Assembly: GCF_021209385.1 (NCBI RefSeq)
Contig: NZ_JAJOIL010000007.1
Coordinates: forward strand, 1-64,000
DNA: 64,000 nt
Direction: 5' to 3'
Origin: Seleniivibrio sp.
Lineage (GTDB): Bacteria > Chrysiogenota > Deferribacteres > Deferribacterales > Geovibrionaceae
Of the stretch, positions 39,027-49,600 are shown in pieces. The number at the start of each line of letters is the position of its first letter. Positions within the stretch are counted from its first letter, which is position 1. Made by a program: the position numbers and the translations under genes. The notes below the pieces were generated by a model that was given only the letters and a program-made list of their open reading frames with translations, made no database searches and was not told the origin of the DNA.

Positions 39027-39980
39027 ATGAAGTTTATTGTTTTGCTGACGGCGGTTATCCTTCTCGGGTGCTGTTCACTCTTTCTGGGATACACCGAAAT
39101 TTCCGTTTCAGATATTTTCAATATGTCGGACAGACAGTCCCTTGTTATGGTCGCAAGCCGCATCCCGCGGATGGCTGCTGTCATAATAGCGGGCGCTTCC
39201 ATGAGCATCTGCGGGGTCATCATGCAGCAGATGACCCACAACAGGTTCGTTTCGCCCACGACAGCGGGTACAATGGATGCGGCGGCACTGGGAATCATGC
39301 TTTCCATGCTGATTTTCCCCGACGGCGGCACATATCAGCGTCTTTCCATATCCCTCGGTGTGACGCTTGCGGCTTCTGCGGTTTTCATGACCATCGCCGA
39401 ACGCATAAAATTTAAAAATCTGGTGTTCGTTCCGCTTCTGGGGATAATTTTCGGCAACATTCTGGACTCGGTGACCACCTTCATAGGTCTTCAGTTCAAT
39501 GTGGTGCACAGCATGGCTTCGTGGCTCCACGGCGACTTTTCATCGGTGATGCAGGGACGCTATGAGATAATGTACATCAGCATACCCCTTCTGGCGGCTG
39601 CATATATCTACGCAGACAGGTTTACCCTTATGGGGATGGGAAAGAGCTTTGCGGTGAATCTGGGCATGAACTACAGCACGATGTTCCGTCTGGGGCTGGT
39701 GATAGTCTCATGCGTAACGGCGGTGATAGTGCTTACGGTGGGGATGATACCCTTCGTCGGACTTATCGTACCGAACATCGTCAGTATACTTTACGGCGAC
39801 AACCTGCGGAAAACACTGCCGATAACGGCGCTTTCGGGGTCTCTGTTCCTGCTGGTGTGCGACATGCTCGGCAGAACCATAATGGCTCCTTATGAGATAT
39901 CCGTCAGCGTAATGGTGGGTATAATCGGCGGCGTTACTTTTCTTTATCTGATACTGGGGAGGCGGGTTAATGCGGGATAG
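39027..39980 (+). CDS. Siderophore ABC permease, FecCD family (FatD/CeuB-like)
   Basis: A 317-residue polytopic permease. Family text includes SRIPRMAAVIIAGASMSICGVIMQQMTHNRFVSPTT and GMIPFVGLIVPNIV, the second of which precedes the ATPase-contact loop. It pairs with the next gene to form the membrane channel of a ferric-siderophore importer. The stop overlaps the next start by 11 bases. The two-permease, ATPase, binding-protein order matches the FatDCEB and CeuBCDE loci. The upstream Fur-like site suggests iron repression. Confidence 0.9.
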   Translation: MKFIVLLTAVILLGCCSLFLGYTEISVSDIFNMSDRQSLVMVASRIPRMAAVIIAGASMSICGVIMQQMTHNRFVSPTTAGTMDAAALGIMLSMLIFPDGGTYQRLSISLGVTLAASAVFMTIAERIKFKNLVFVPLLGIIFGNILDSVTTFIGLQFNVVHSMASWLHGDFSSVMQGRYEIMYISIPLLAAAYIYADRFTLMGMGKSFAVNLGMNYSTMFRLGLVIVSCVTAVIVLTVGMIPFVGLIVPNIVSILYGDNLRKTLPITALSGSLFLLVCDMLGRTIMAPYEISVSVMVGIIGGVTFLYLILGRRVNAG

Positions 39981-40917
39981 TGTAAAACTCGCCGTACTTT
40001 CTGCTATAGCTGTCTGCTGTATTCTTCTTTTCATGTTTTACGATGCTGGAAGCGACCTTTCATTCATACTGCCGGAACGAGGCGCAAAAATTGCGGCTAT
40101 GGTGCTTACGGGGGTTGCAGTGGCGTATTCGTCGGTGATTTTTCAGACGATAACTTTCAACCGCATACTGACACCTTCTGTGATGGGGTTTGACTCTGTA
40201 TATCTGTTCTTGCAGACTACGGCGCTTTTCCTTTTCGGCGGCGGCGGGCTTATGATGGTCAACGAGACTTTCAATTTCTCTGTTTCGGCTTTGTCTTTGA
40301 TGCTGTTCATATTCTTTCTGTACAAACTGGTATTCGTGCGCAAGGGCAACGTCTTTTTCCTGATGCTTGTGGGTGTAGTGATGTGGACACTTTTCAGAAG
40401 CCTGACCGTGTTCATGCAGATGCTCATAGATCCCAACGAATATGCAGTTGTTCAGGACGCTATGTTCGCAAGCTTCAATAACGTCCGTGCGGATCTCATC
40501 GGTGTTTCGGCTGTGATTATTGCCGTGGTGGTTATATTCTGCGTGCCGATGCTCAGAAAGCTGGACGTTATGCTTCTCGGCAGGGAACACGCTATAAATC
40601 TTGGCATATCCTACGATCCGCTGGTGAAAAAGGTACTGATTATAATCACTCTTCTGGTGGCCGTACCCACAGCGCTGGTGGGGCAGATGACCTTTCTGGG
40701 CATAATAGTCAGCAACCTTGCATATGAAACCATGAAAACCTACAGACACGCATACGTCATAACGTGTGCCTCTCTGATATCCGTAATAGCTATAATAGGC
40801 GGGCAGTTCATTCTGGAGAGGGTTTTCTACTTTAATATAACCATTTCGGTGATAATAAATTTCGCCGGAGGAATCTACTTCATCTACCTTCTTACAAGGG
40901 AGAGCAAAAGATGCTGA
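39970..40917 (+). CDS. Siderophore ABC permease, FecCD family (FatC/CeuC-like)
   Basis: A 315-residue polytopic FecCD-type permease. Recognisable blocks are GVAVAYSSVIFQTITFNRILTPSVMGFDSVY and GQMTFLGIIVSNLAYE, parallel to those in the preceding gene. It overlaps the ATPase gene start by 7 bases. It lacks the second pair of charged coupling residues seen in some relatives, but otherwise the length is normal. Confidence 0.9.
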   Translation: MRDSVKLAVLSAIAVCCILLFMFYDAGSDLSFILPERGAKIAAMVLTGVAVAYSSVIFQTITFNRILTPSVMGFDSVYLFLQTTALFLFGGGGLMMVNETFNFSVSALSLMLFIFFLYKLVFVRKGNVFFLMLVGVVMWTLFRSLTVFMQMLIDPNEYAVVQDAMFASFNNVRADLIGVSAVIIAVVVIFCVPMLRKLDVMLLGREHAINLGISYDPLVKKVLIIITLLVAVPTALVGQMTFLGIIVSNLAYETMKTYRHAYVITCASLISVIAIIGGQFILERVFYFNITISVIINFAGGIYFIYLLTRESKRC

Positions 40918-41669
40918 AAACAGATAACATTTCAAAATATTACGACGAAAAGGCAGTTGTCGAGGGCGTGAGCGTTGAGATACCTAAAGGAAGAATAACG
41001 TCTTTTATCGGTTCAAACGGAGCAGGAAAAAGTACTCTGCTCTCTATAATAAGCCGGCTTATTAAACAGTCAGGCGGCAACGTTTATCTGGAAGGAACGC
41101 CCATAACAGATATTGCGGACAGCGAGCTTGCAAAGCGGGTTTCAATTCTGAAACAGTCCAGTCATGTCAATATACGCCTCACCGTGCGCGAGCTGGTTTC
41201 TTTCGGAAGATTTCCGTACAGCGGCGGGCGGCTTACGAAAGAGGACGAGGAAACGGTTTCTCGTGCCATCGGTTATATGGATCTTGAGAGTTCGGAGAAC
41301 AAATACATAGATACCCTGAGCGGGGGACAGCGCCAGAGGGCGTTCATTGCCATGATAATTGCACAGGACACTGACTACGTCCTTTTGGACGAGCCTCTGA
41401 ACAATCTGGACATGAAACATTCGGTGCAGATAATGAAGACCCTGCGCAGGCTCACCGACGAACTTGGTAAGACGGTTGTGCTTGTTATCCACGATATAAA
41501 CTTCGCATCCTGCTATTCGGATTATATTGCGGCGCTCAAAGACGGAAAACTCGCCGGATTCGGCACTGTGGATGAGATGATTGAGGGTGGAATCCTGAGA
41601 GATGTCTTCGGAATGGAATTTGACGTTCGTGAGATGAACGGCAGCAGGATATGCCTTTATTACACATGA
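40911..41669 (+). CDS. Siderophore ABC transporter ATPase
   Basis: A 252-residue ATPase. Walker A GSNGAGKST, Q-loop in ILKQSSHV, ABC signature LSGGQRQRA, Walker B YVLLDEPLNNLD and the switch His in VIHDINFA are all intact. It is coupled to the two permeases upstream and the binding protein downstream. Related to CeuD and FatE, it drives ferric-siderophore import across the inner membrane. Confidence 0.94.
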   Translation: MLKTDNISKYYDEKAVVEGVSVEIPKGRITSFIGSNGAGKSTLLSIISRLIKQSGGNVYLEGTPITDIADSELAKRVSILKQSSHVNIRLTVRELVSFGRFPYSGGRLTKEDEETVSRAIGYMDLESSENKYIDTLSGGQRQRAFIAMIIAQDTDYVLLDEPLNNLDMKHSVQIMKTLRRLTDELGKTVVLVIHDINFASCYSDYIAALKDGKLAGFGTVDEMIEGGILRDVFGMEFDVREMNGSRICLYYT

Positions 41670-41680
41670 TGAGGTGAAAA

Positions 41681-42601
41681 ATGAAAAAACTGTTTATTAC
41701 AGCTCTGCTTCTGCTTCTGCTGAGTGCGCAGGCACTTTTTGCGGCGGATTACACACTGATGATCAGAGGAAAGATCTCAACGCAGTTTCCGCAGAACCCT
41801 AAAAAAGTTGTTGTGATGGATTACAGCTCTCTGGACACTATGCAGGAGCTGGGGCTATCGTCCGTTGTGGCGGCTGTGCCGAAGGGAAATATGCCGGACT
41901 ATCTGTCTGCTTTTAACGATAAAAAATACGCGGACGTCGGCGGTGTGATGGATTTTGATATCGAAAAGATATACAGGCTGGCACCCGACCTGATAATAAT
42001 CAGCAACAGACAGGTGCGGATGCAGGAGAAGCTTTCAAAGATAGCCCCCACCGTTAACATCAACATCGACAGCACAAGATACGTCGATTCCTTTAAAGCA
42101 AACACCCTGCTTCTCGGCAGAATATGGAACAGAGAGGCGCAGGCGAAACAGCTTGTCGGTAAATTCGATGCAGAAGCGGACAGACTGCGCGCGGACATAG
42201 CGAAAGAGCAGGGCAGAGGACTTATCACCATGTTCAACGCAGGCAAGTTCAGCGCATACGGAAGCGGTTCCAGATTCGGCATAATACACGACGTCTTCGG
42301 TGTTAAGCAGGCAGACGGACATATCCAGATATCCACCCACGGAAAAAGCGTTAACAGCGAATACATAGCAAAACTGAACCCTGATTATCTGTTCATCATA
42401 AACAGAGATTCTGTTGTCGGCGGAAAAACGGCTTCAAAAAGCGACATCGAAAACAGACTGATACGCACCACGAATGCGTTTAAATCAAAAAGAATAGCAT
42501 ACCTCCCCGCAGACTACTGGTATCTCGCCAACGGCGGTGCAAAGTCCATGATGCTTATGCTGAAAGACATCCGCAGCGTTGTCGGAAAGGTTTCCGCATA
42601 A
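41681..42601 (+). CDS. Periplasmic ferric-siderophore binding protein (CeuE/FatB-like)
   Basis: A 306-residue binding protein with a signal peptide (about 1-21, LFAAD). No lipobox Cys is visible, so it is likely soluble in the periplasm. Fold features include KVVVMDYSSLDTMQELGL, VGGVMDFDIEKIYRLAPDLIIIS and the C-terminal LPADYWYLANGG, whose Tyr corresponds in place to the iron-ligand Tyr of CeuE. It starts 11 bases after the ATPase gene. Tetradentate catecholates are a plausible ligand but this is not proven. Confidence 0.88.
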   Translation: MKKLFITALLLLLLSAQALFAADYTLMIRGKISTQFPQNPKKVVVMDYSSLDTMQELGLSSVVAAVPKGNMPDYLSAFNDKKYADVGGVMDFDIEKIYRLAPDLIIISNRQVRMQEKLSKIAPTVNINIDSTRYVDSFKANTLLLGRIWNREAQAKQLVGKFDAEADRLRADIAKEQGRGLITMFNAGKFSAYGSGSRFGIIHDVFGVKQADGHIQISTHGKSVNSEYIAKLNPDYLFIINRDSVVGGKTASKSDIENRLIRTTNAFKSKRIAYLPADYWYLANGGAKSMMLMLKDIRSVVGKVSA

Positions 42602-42687
42602 CGTAAAGTTTCAGGAATAATCCATGTAAATTTAAGGAAAGTTCCATTCCCATGTTTAAAACAATTTGATATACTTCGCCGCAAGTT

Positions 42688-42706
42688 GATACTGATTATC
42701 AATACC
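42688..42706. promoter_or_regulatory. Fur-box-like site upstream of the receptor gene
   Basis: GATACTGATTATCAATACC matches 15 of 19 Fur consensus positions. It is 20 bases before the receptor start and would mask a promoter there. Confidence 0.6.
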
Positions 42707-42726
42707 GAATCGTTTTTGGAGGAAAG

Positions 42727-44787
42727 ATGAAGCCTAGGAATTTATTCAGACGCGGAAGTTTTATACTCGCCGTGTCTATGGCGCTCGGTTCGCTTACGGC
42801 GGCACATGCCGAGGAAGCTGTTGAGATCAAGCCCGTCGTCGTTACGGCGACAGGATACGAACAGTATATCGCGGATGCTCCGGCAAGCATCAGCGTGATA
42901 ACGAAAGAGGACATAGCAAAGGAACCCGCCGCGAGTGTCACAGACCTGCTTAAAAGGGTTGAGGGCGTGAGCATCACAGGTTCTTCGCCCAACGACACTG
43001 ATATCGTTGTCAGAGGTATGCCGGGCGAGTATACCCTCATTCTGGTGGATGGTAAACGCCAGAACACCAGAGAAACCATGAACAGAGGCACAGGCGGTGT
43101 TCAGGCGAACATGATCCCGCCTCTGGAGGCTATTGAACGTATTGAGATTGTAAGAGGTCCCATGTCTGCCGTGTACGGTTCCGAAGCCATGGGCGGTGTT
43201 ATAAACATAATCACCAAAAAGGTTCCCGATGAGTGGCACGGTTCGCTCACTCTGGGGACAATACAGCCCAAGGACGGAGATATCGGAACTACATTCAACA
43301 GACAGTTCTGGATAGGCGGTCCCATTGTAAAAGATAAGATCGGGTTCCAGCTTTACGGTCAGATGAACGACCGCAACGAGGATGATGTTTATTATCCCGG
43401 CTCTGCCACAAGCGGAAGCAACGGAAAAGAGGATGAGAACATTACTGCGAAATTCACTATCACGCCCAATAAAAATAACGAGATAAACGTTGAGGGCGGA
43501 TACGATACGCTGACATACACCGGAACAGGCGGCAAATCGCTCGCCGATACCGCTTCCGACACCAAAACCGAACACACCAGAAAACACTGGTCTGTCAGTC
43601 ACGACGGTAAATACGGCAATGCTTCAACAAGCATCGCTCTTTTTCAGGAGATAGCTGATCAGGAGAACTGGACGAACGGCGTTAAAAGCTCAACAAAACC
43701 GGAGCTGACAAACACCACGCTTGATGCCGGACTCTCCTATATGTTCACAAAACACTCTCTGCGTACGGGCGGTCAGGTAGCTAAAGCCGAGATCGAAGGC
43801 ATCGGAAATCAGGATTCTATTTCGGGACACCCGGAGAATACTGACGATGTTTCCATTGATTCATATGCCCTTTATCTGGAAGACGAGTATTTTGTTACGG
43901 ATAAATTTGCCATAACAGCCGGAGTTCGTATGGACGACGACGAGAGATATGGTTCAAACTGGACTCCCAGACTTTACACAGTTTATAAGCTGACAGACAG
44001 ATGGACGCTCAGAGGCGGCGTTGCGATGGGCTTTAAAGCTCCCACGATCCGCCAGACCACAGAAGGATATTGCATGACCACAGGCGGCGGAGCTCAGGTT
44101 GCCGGAACTCTTTGCGGTAATCCCGACCTAGACCCTGAAAAAAGCATCACAGAAGAGGCAGGGATCAGATATGATGCCCCCGGCGGCATCAGCTTCGGAT
44201 TCACTGTCTATAACAACGACATTAAGGACAAAGTATCCAGTTATGCAACAGATACTATGGATCCGCTGGTTCCCAGCAGATACCTCTACGAGTATGAAAA
44301 CATAGACGACGTGAACCTTAAAGGCGTAGAAGTATCTTTCAGCATGCCTTTCACAAAAACGCTGGATTTCAAAGCGAACTATACCTACACCGACTCAGAA
44401 CGCAGCGGCGGTGAACCCGCATACGACGGAAGCTCTCTGGACGGAAAACCTCTGGACAAAACGCCGGAACACATGTTCAACGCTCAGCTCGACTGGCAGG
44501 CGGCAAAACCCCTTCTGCTTTACACAAGAGCAAATGTTGTAAGCAAGCAATACTGGTCGGCGTTCAGAAACGGCGCCATGCGCTCAAGAGTACGCCCCGG
44601 AACGGAAACGTTTGATATCGGCGGTGTTTACGATGTGAACAAAGCGCTCTCGTTCAAACTTGCGGTGCTTAACATCTTTGATAAAAAGGTTTCAGTAGAC
44701 AACCGTTCACGCACAGGCGGACTTGACGGCAACTGGATGGTTGACGAAGGTCTTACCGTTGCGGCGGATATGACTGTAAGATTCTGA
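42727..44787 (+). CDS. TonB-dependent catecholate-siderophore receptor (CfrA/IroN/FepA-like)
   Basis: A 686-residue outer-membrane receptor. The signal peptide ends at AHA-EE (near residue 28). The TonB box VVVTATGYEQ follows. Plug blocks are ASVTDLLKRVEGV, DIVVRGMPGEYTLILVDGKRQNTRE and EIVRGPMSAVYGSEAMGGVINIITKK, a FepA/CirA/BfrD-type plug. The C-terminus is VRF. An esterase follows immediately. Together with the permease genes upstream this resembles the Campylobacter CfrA-CeuBCDE-Cee route for enterobactin-type siderophores. SD GGAGG lies 5 bases upstream of ATG 42727. Confidence 0.9.
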   Translation: MKPRNLFRRGSFILAVSMALGSLTAAHAEEAVEIKPVVVTATGYEQYIADAPASISVITKEDIAKEPAASVTDLLKRVEGVSITGSSPNDTDIVVRGMPGEYTLILVDGKRQNTRETMNRGTGGVQANMIPPLEAIERIEIVRGPMSAVYGSEAMGGVINIITKKVPDEWHGSLTLGTIQPKDGDIGTTFNRQFWIGGPIVKDKIGFQLYGQMNDRNEDDVYYPGSATSGSNGKEDENITAKFTITPNKNNEINVEGGYDTLTYTGTGGKSLADTASDTKTEHTRKHWSVSHDGKYGNASTSIALFQEIADQENWTNGVKSSTKPELTNTTLDAGLSYMFTKHSLRTGGQVAKAEIEGIGNQDSISGHPENTDDVSIDSYALYLEDEYFVTDKFAITAGVRMDDDERYGSNWTPRLYTVYKLTDRWTLRGGVAMGFKAPTIRQTTEGYCMTTGGGAQVAGTLCGNPDLDPEKSITEEAGIRYDAPGGISFGFTVYNNDIKDKVSSYATDTMDPLVPSRYLYEYENIDDVNLKGVEVSFSMPFTKTLDFKANYTYTDSERSGGEPAYDGSSLDGKPLDKTPEHMFNAQLDWQAAKPLLLYTRANVVSKQYWSAFRNGAMRSRVRPGTETFDIGGVYDVNKALSFKLAVLNIFDKKVSVDNRSRTGGLDGNWMVDEGLTVAADMTVRF

Positions 44788-44794
44788 TGATATA

Positions 44795-44838
44795 ATGAGA
44801 CCGCCGTGTCAACAGCGACGCGGCGGTCTCATATTTTT
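44795..44838 (+). terminator. Hairpin just before the esterase gene
   Basis: ATGAGACCGCCG (44795-44806) pairs with CGGCGGTCTCAT (44821-44832), followed by ATTTTT. The esterase ribosome site starts inside the T-run (TTGGAG 44837-44842), so the hairpin works as a terminator or attenuator rather than a clean operon end. Confidence 0.75.
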
Positions 44839-44847
44839 GGAGTATAA

Positions 44848-45747
44848 ATGAAATATGCTGTTCTTCTTTGTGTTCTTTTGACCGTTTACAGTGCGTGGGG
44901 GGAACCCGTGTTTGAGAAAGCAAAATATACCGACGGGCGTCAGTCACCGTTTTACACTTTTTATTACGATAAAGCTGTTTCTGCAGACGGCAGAAGAACA
45001 TACAGAATAATAACCGGAGTGCCGAAAGCAAAGGCTCCCGAAAAGGGGTACAGAGCTGTTTATGCCGTTGACGGCAATGCCGTTATACACCACATAACGG
45101 ACGCACAGCTTGAAAAGCTGGCGGAGAACGACCCGCCTGTGATAGTGGCGATTGGTTACGACGCGGACGTACTTTTCGATATGCCTTCCAGAACATACGA
45201 TTTCACACCGTCAAAAGACGGCAAACCCTTTAAGGACGAGCTTGACCCTTCGCGCGTTGGCGGCGGAGCAAGCCAATTCATAGACTTTATAGAAAGAACG
45301 GTTTTCCCCCTGTCGGAGACAAAGACGCACATCGACAGGGACAGAAGGACGCTTTTCGGTCATTCATACGGAGGACTGTTCGTTCTTTCTGCCCTGTCGG
45401 AGCGTCCCCGACTTTTCAGCCGCTATGTCAGCGCCGACCCGTCGCTTTGGTGGCAGGAGGGTGCGTTCTTTAAAAAGATAATGCAGACAAAGGATGTATC
45501 AGGCATCAGCCTTCTTATGATGAAGGGAGCCTCCGCCGAAGGGTATTTGCCGGCGAAAGGCGACATCGAAAAGGTGAGGATGAGAAAGAAACTCTACGCA
45601 AATGCTCCGAAAGACGCCGCGCTTGATGTTGTCAGAAAGCTTTCCGCAGAGGGCATGAAGACACAGTACAGAGAATACGGATATCTCTCTCACGGTTCGC
45701 TGTTCCCCGTTTCGCTGGATGCGGCACTGTTCGCAGATAAGGAGTAG
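44848..45747 (+). CDS. Siderophore esterase (Fes/IroE/Cee-like alpha/beta hydrolase)
   Basis: A 299-residue exported hydrolase with an N-terminal signal peptide. The nucleophile elbow GHSYGG has Ser173, and the catalytic His282 lies in YLSHGSLFP; these are the standard positions for the IroE/YbbA-type esterase family. VDGNAVIHH and IVAIGYDADVLFDMPSRTYD are further family blocks. It probably cleaves trilactone catecholate siderophores such as enterobactin in the periplasm to fragments that bind the transporter. It is 3 bases upstream of an AraC gene. SD TTGGAG, ATG 44848. Confidence 0.85.
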   Translation: MKYAVLLCVLLTVYSAWGEPVFEKAKYTDGRQSPFYTFYYDKAVSADGRRTYRIITGVPKAKAPEKGYRAVYAVDGNAVIHHITDAQLEKLAENDPPVIVAIGYDADVLFDMPSRTYDFTPSKDGKPFKDELDPSRVGGGASQFIDFIERTVFPLSETKTHIDRDRRTLFGHSYGGLFVLSALSERPRLFSRYVSADPSLWWQEGAFFKKIMQTKDVSGISLLMMKGASAEGYLPAKGDIEKVRMRKKLYANAPKDAALDVVRKLSAEGMKTQYREYGYLSHGSLFPVSLDAALFADKE

Positions 45748-45750
45748 GTC

Positions 45751-46602
45751 ATGGAAGTTTCATACAGCGATCTGGTAAACTATTTTTCAAAAGTTTCATA
45801 TAAAGTTATGGGTGTTCATCACCACACCAAGGGTGCGGGCTGTTCGCACAGTCAGATGACAGCTCCTTTTCCTGTGATGGTGTTCCCGCTGTCGGGTAAA
45901 GCGAAATTCACCTTTAACGGCACGCCGTATATCATTTCACCCGGAACTGTCGTCCACGGCGGCGCGAATATGACACTTGATAAGGTTGTGCTGGGAAAGA
46001 CCAGATGGGAATACATCATCGTCTTTTATGAAGCTGTTACACCTGAGCCTGAAAACATGCGCATGGCTGATCTGCATTTTGAGCTTTCAACAGGTAACAG
46101 CCCCAGACTGACTGAACTGCTCTGGCGGCTCTGGCGTGCTTATACCCATCCGGATTCTCTTTCGCTTTTCCGCACAGAGATGCTTTTTCGCTGTGTTCTG
46201 GAGGAACTGTTCGTTTCTGCCGGAGGCAGACAGAGCGGAGATGCTAAAGAACTTTTCGATCAGGTCTCGCTTTACATTCAGGAGCATTATACCGAACCGC
46301 TTTCCGTAAGGGAGCTTGCGGAGCAGTACGGTGTGAACGAGAACAGGCTTTTCTATATTTTCAACAAATTTGCCGGTATAGGTCCCGGGGACTATCTGAC
46401 AACTTACAGACTGAACAGGGCGCGTGATCTGCTTATCACAAGCGATGCAAACGTCAGTGAAGTTGCGAAAAGCGCCGGATACCCCGATCCTCTGTATTTC
46501 AGCCGCATGTTCAGAAAACGCTTCGGCTCATCACCGAGCGTCGTTCGCGAAAGATACAGACAGGATCAGTCCTGTCAGCAGTTTTGCCGTACGACAGGCT
46601 GA
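45751..46602 (+). CDS. AraC-family regulator of the siderophore locus
   Basis: A 283-residue AraC-type regulator. An N-terminal cupin-like sensor (VFPLSGKAKFTFNGTPYIISPGTVV) is followed by a C-terminal helix-turn-helix pair (SVRELAEQYGVNENRLFYIFNKFAG and VSEVAKSAGYPDPLYFSRMFRKRFG). This differs from the PchR-type regulators at the left end of the window. It begins 3 bases after the esterase and ends 1 base from the converging efflux gene. It probably activates the receptor and esterase genes; the ligand is unknown. Confidence 0.82.
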   Translation: MEVSYSDLVNYFSKVSYKVMGVHHHTKGAGCSHSQMTAPFPVMVFPLSGKAKFTFNGTPYIISPGTVVHGGANMTLDKVVLGKTRWEYIIVFYEAVTPEPENMRMADLHFELSTGNSPRLTELLWRLWRAYTHPDSLSLFRTEMLFRCVLEELFVSAGGRQSGDAKELFDQVSLYIQEHYTEPLSVRELAEQYGVNENRLFYIFNKFAGIGPGDYLTTYRLNRARDLLITSDANVSEVAKSAGYPDPLYFSRMFRKRFGSSPSVVRERYRQDQSCQQFCRTTG

Positions 46603-46603
46603 A

Positions 46604-49600
46604 TCAGCCGCCGGACGTGAGTTTTTCCATGCGGTCTATGGCGAGCAGATGGTCAAGTTCCGCGCTCAGGTTATCCGCCAGCGCTTTTTTTACGGCAGCC
46701 TGCGCCTTTGCGTATGCCGCTTCGCTTATCACACCAGCCGCGTATCTGTCGGCATTTATTCGTAACTGCTCTTTGTAAAGTTCAAGCGACTCGCGGGCAA
46801 CGTCTTTCATCTGTGCAGTCTGCTGAATGGAGTTATATGTCTTTATGACGTCCGTTTCGGTCTGTTCACGCACACGCAGAAGGTTTTGTGAAGCCTGAGC
46901 CGCCTGTGAATCCATGGATATCCTGTTGCCCTTCTTTTTGCCCCAGTCCAGAATGTTCCAGTCCAGTTTCAAGCCGACCACGGTTATGTTGTCGTTCAGA
47001 TATGATACTCCGTCGGTGTATATTTCTGCCGCGAACAGGGTAACATCCGGTATATATTCATAAACAGCCGCTTTCTGTCCGTGGCGGGCTTTTTCAAGTG
47101 TCTGTTTTGCAGACATGATGTCTGTGTTGGAAGCGGAAGCCTTTTCAATATATTGTTGACGCGTCAGTGTCTCCGCTCTGTCAGCCGGTATTTCAGCAGG
47201 GATAATAACTGTTCCCGCAGGCTGTCCGGTCAGAGTGTTCAGGTCTGCGTTGTAGTTTTCATAGCTGTTCTGTGCCGCCATCAGGTTCTGTCTGCTTTGC
47301 AGAAGCGCCGCTTTCGCCTCTATAACCGAAACTTCAAGCACACTGCCGGAGCTTACTCCGTCCAGCGCTTCCTTAAGGGCTAATTGTGCCCCTCTCTGCG
47401 CCGCGTGTGCCGCATCCTCCTGCGCATATGCTATCAGAAGTCCGTAATAAAGGCTTTTCACTGCGTATGCTATCTCATCCTGTGCTTTTTTCATATCGGC
47501 TTCGGATATCTTTCTGTCAGCTTTTGCCGCGCCGACGTTCTCTTTTATTTTAAGGAGCTGTGTCAGTGGCTGGGCTATTATGCCGTATGCCATTGCGGTT
47601 GCTCCGGAGGTCTTTACGTCATAGTCCGATGCGGGCAGTGAAAACCCTGCCACCGAACCAAGATCACCTGCGGGAATTACAGCCAGATTGTCCTGCAATG
47701 TGTCCGAATATGAACCTGATATCTTAACCTGCGGAAAATAGTCCGCCTTTGCGCCTGTAACTTTGCCATCAGCCTCGTCTATGCGAGCCTGTGCTATCTT
47801 TATGACGCGGCTGTTGTCCATTGCTGATTTAAGCGCCTGCTCCAGCGTCATGTTCACTGTTTCCGCATGCGCTGTGGAAACGATGAAGAACAATGCGAGA
47901 ACTGCAACTGCCGGGCTTTTAACGCGTTTGCCCATGACGATGACATAAAGCACCGGAACAACCAGCAGTGTGAAGAACATGGAAAATATCAGCCCCACCG
48001 CCATAACGCTTGCGAGGGGACTCCAGAGTGTCGAGCCTGAAAGTATCATAGGTATAACGCCTACCGCCGCCGCCATGGTCGTAAGGAAGATGGGGCGCAG
48101 TCTGCGCTGTCCCGCTTCCATTGCGGCAAGCTCAATGGGGTGTCCTTCCGCTATCTTCTCTTTTATGTAATCCACCAGTATGATGGAGTTTCTGACAACT
48201 ATACCGCTCAGGCTTATGACCCCCATGAAAGCGGTGAACCCGAACGGATTGCCAGTTATGAACAGACCAAACATCGCACCAAGAATGGAGAGCGGTATGG
48301 ACGACATGACTATGAGGGGTTCGCTGAAATTGCGGAATTGAACCAGCAAGACGATGAATATCGCCAGAAGGCTTATGCCCAAAGCACTTATCATCTGCGG
48401 CATTGTCTCTTCCTGATTGGAATTTTCACCGCCGTATGTCACTGTGTAGCCTTCGGGCAGGTTCAGTTTTTCTATCTTCGGTCGTATCTCGTTCAGCATT
48501 GATGATGCGTAATGTCCCTTTTTGATGAAGGCGTTGACGGTTATCGTCCGCACGCCGTTGCGCCGCACGAGACGGCTTGTCTGCCATTGGGGTTTGATGT
48601 CGGCAAAAGCCTTGACCGCTATGCCTTTTCCCGTTACTGACGATGCGACGTATGAGTCCTCTATGTCGCCGAAGTTTTTGCGCTTATCTTCCGGCAGTCT
48701 GAATATGATGGGAATACTTCTGTCGCCTTCGTGGTATATGCTGATGGTCTGCCCGTCCAGCGCCGCATCCAATGTGCCTGACACTCCGTAGTTCGTAATT
48801 CCCAATCGATTAGCCAGCTCATTATTAACCTCAACGTCCACCATTCCGGAGTCGTTGAAATAGTTGGTGTGGATGTCTCTGCTGTAAGGCACCTCGCGCA
48901 TGATAGCCATAACGTCGTTTGCCGCTTTTTTGAGGGTAGGGATGTCATAGCCTGATATCCGCACCTCTATGGGGGCTTCCATCTGCTGACCCTGCTGGAG
49001 TTCCTTCACAAGAACCAGTGCTTCGGGTGTCTCTTTGCCAAGCTTGGAGCTCAGTGAGCCGACCAGTTTTTTAGTCGCCTCAACAGATTCGGTGTTCACG
49101 ATTATCTGCGCATAGGCAGTGTCGGGCTGCTGCGGGTTAACATTATAATAGAACCTCGGCGCGCTCTGACCTATAAAAGATGCGTAGTGCAGAACTCCTT
49201 TGGTGTCCTTTAAAGTGTTTTCTATGTGAGCAACTGTCGTGTCGGTGCTGTCGGTCTTTGTCCCCTGCGGCATCCAGATGTCTATGGTGAACTGATTGCG
49301 CTCCGCAGAGGGGAAGAATTCCTGCGGGATATGCATGTAAAGGTACAGACCGCAGACGAACGACAGGATACCGATGCCTACGGCAAAGGTTTTGTTTTTC
49401 ATGAAAAACCGCATGTTATGCCCGTATGCCGTTTGCAGGAAGTCCAGCAGGCTGAATTTTTTCACTTTAGTTTCGCTATGCAGCCCTTTTTTGATAAAAA
49501 ATCGGCAGATTATCGGCGTAAGCAGTGTCGCAACGATGAACGATGTGGAAAGGGCAATGGTAACTGTCAGCGGAAGCGCCCTGATGAACTCGCCCACGGA

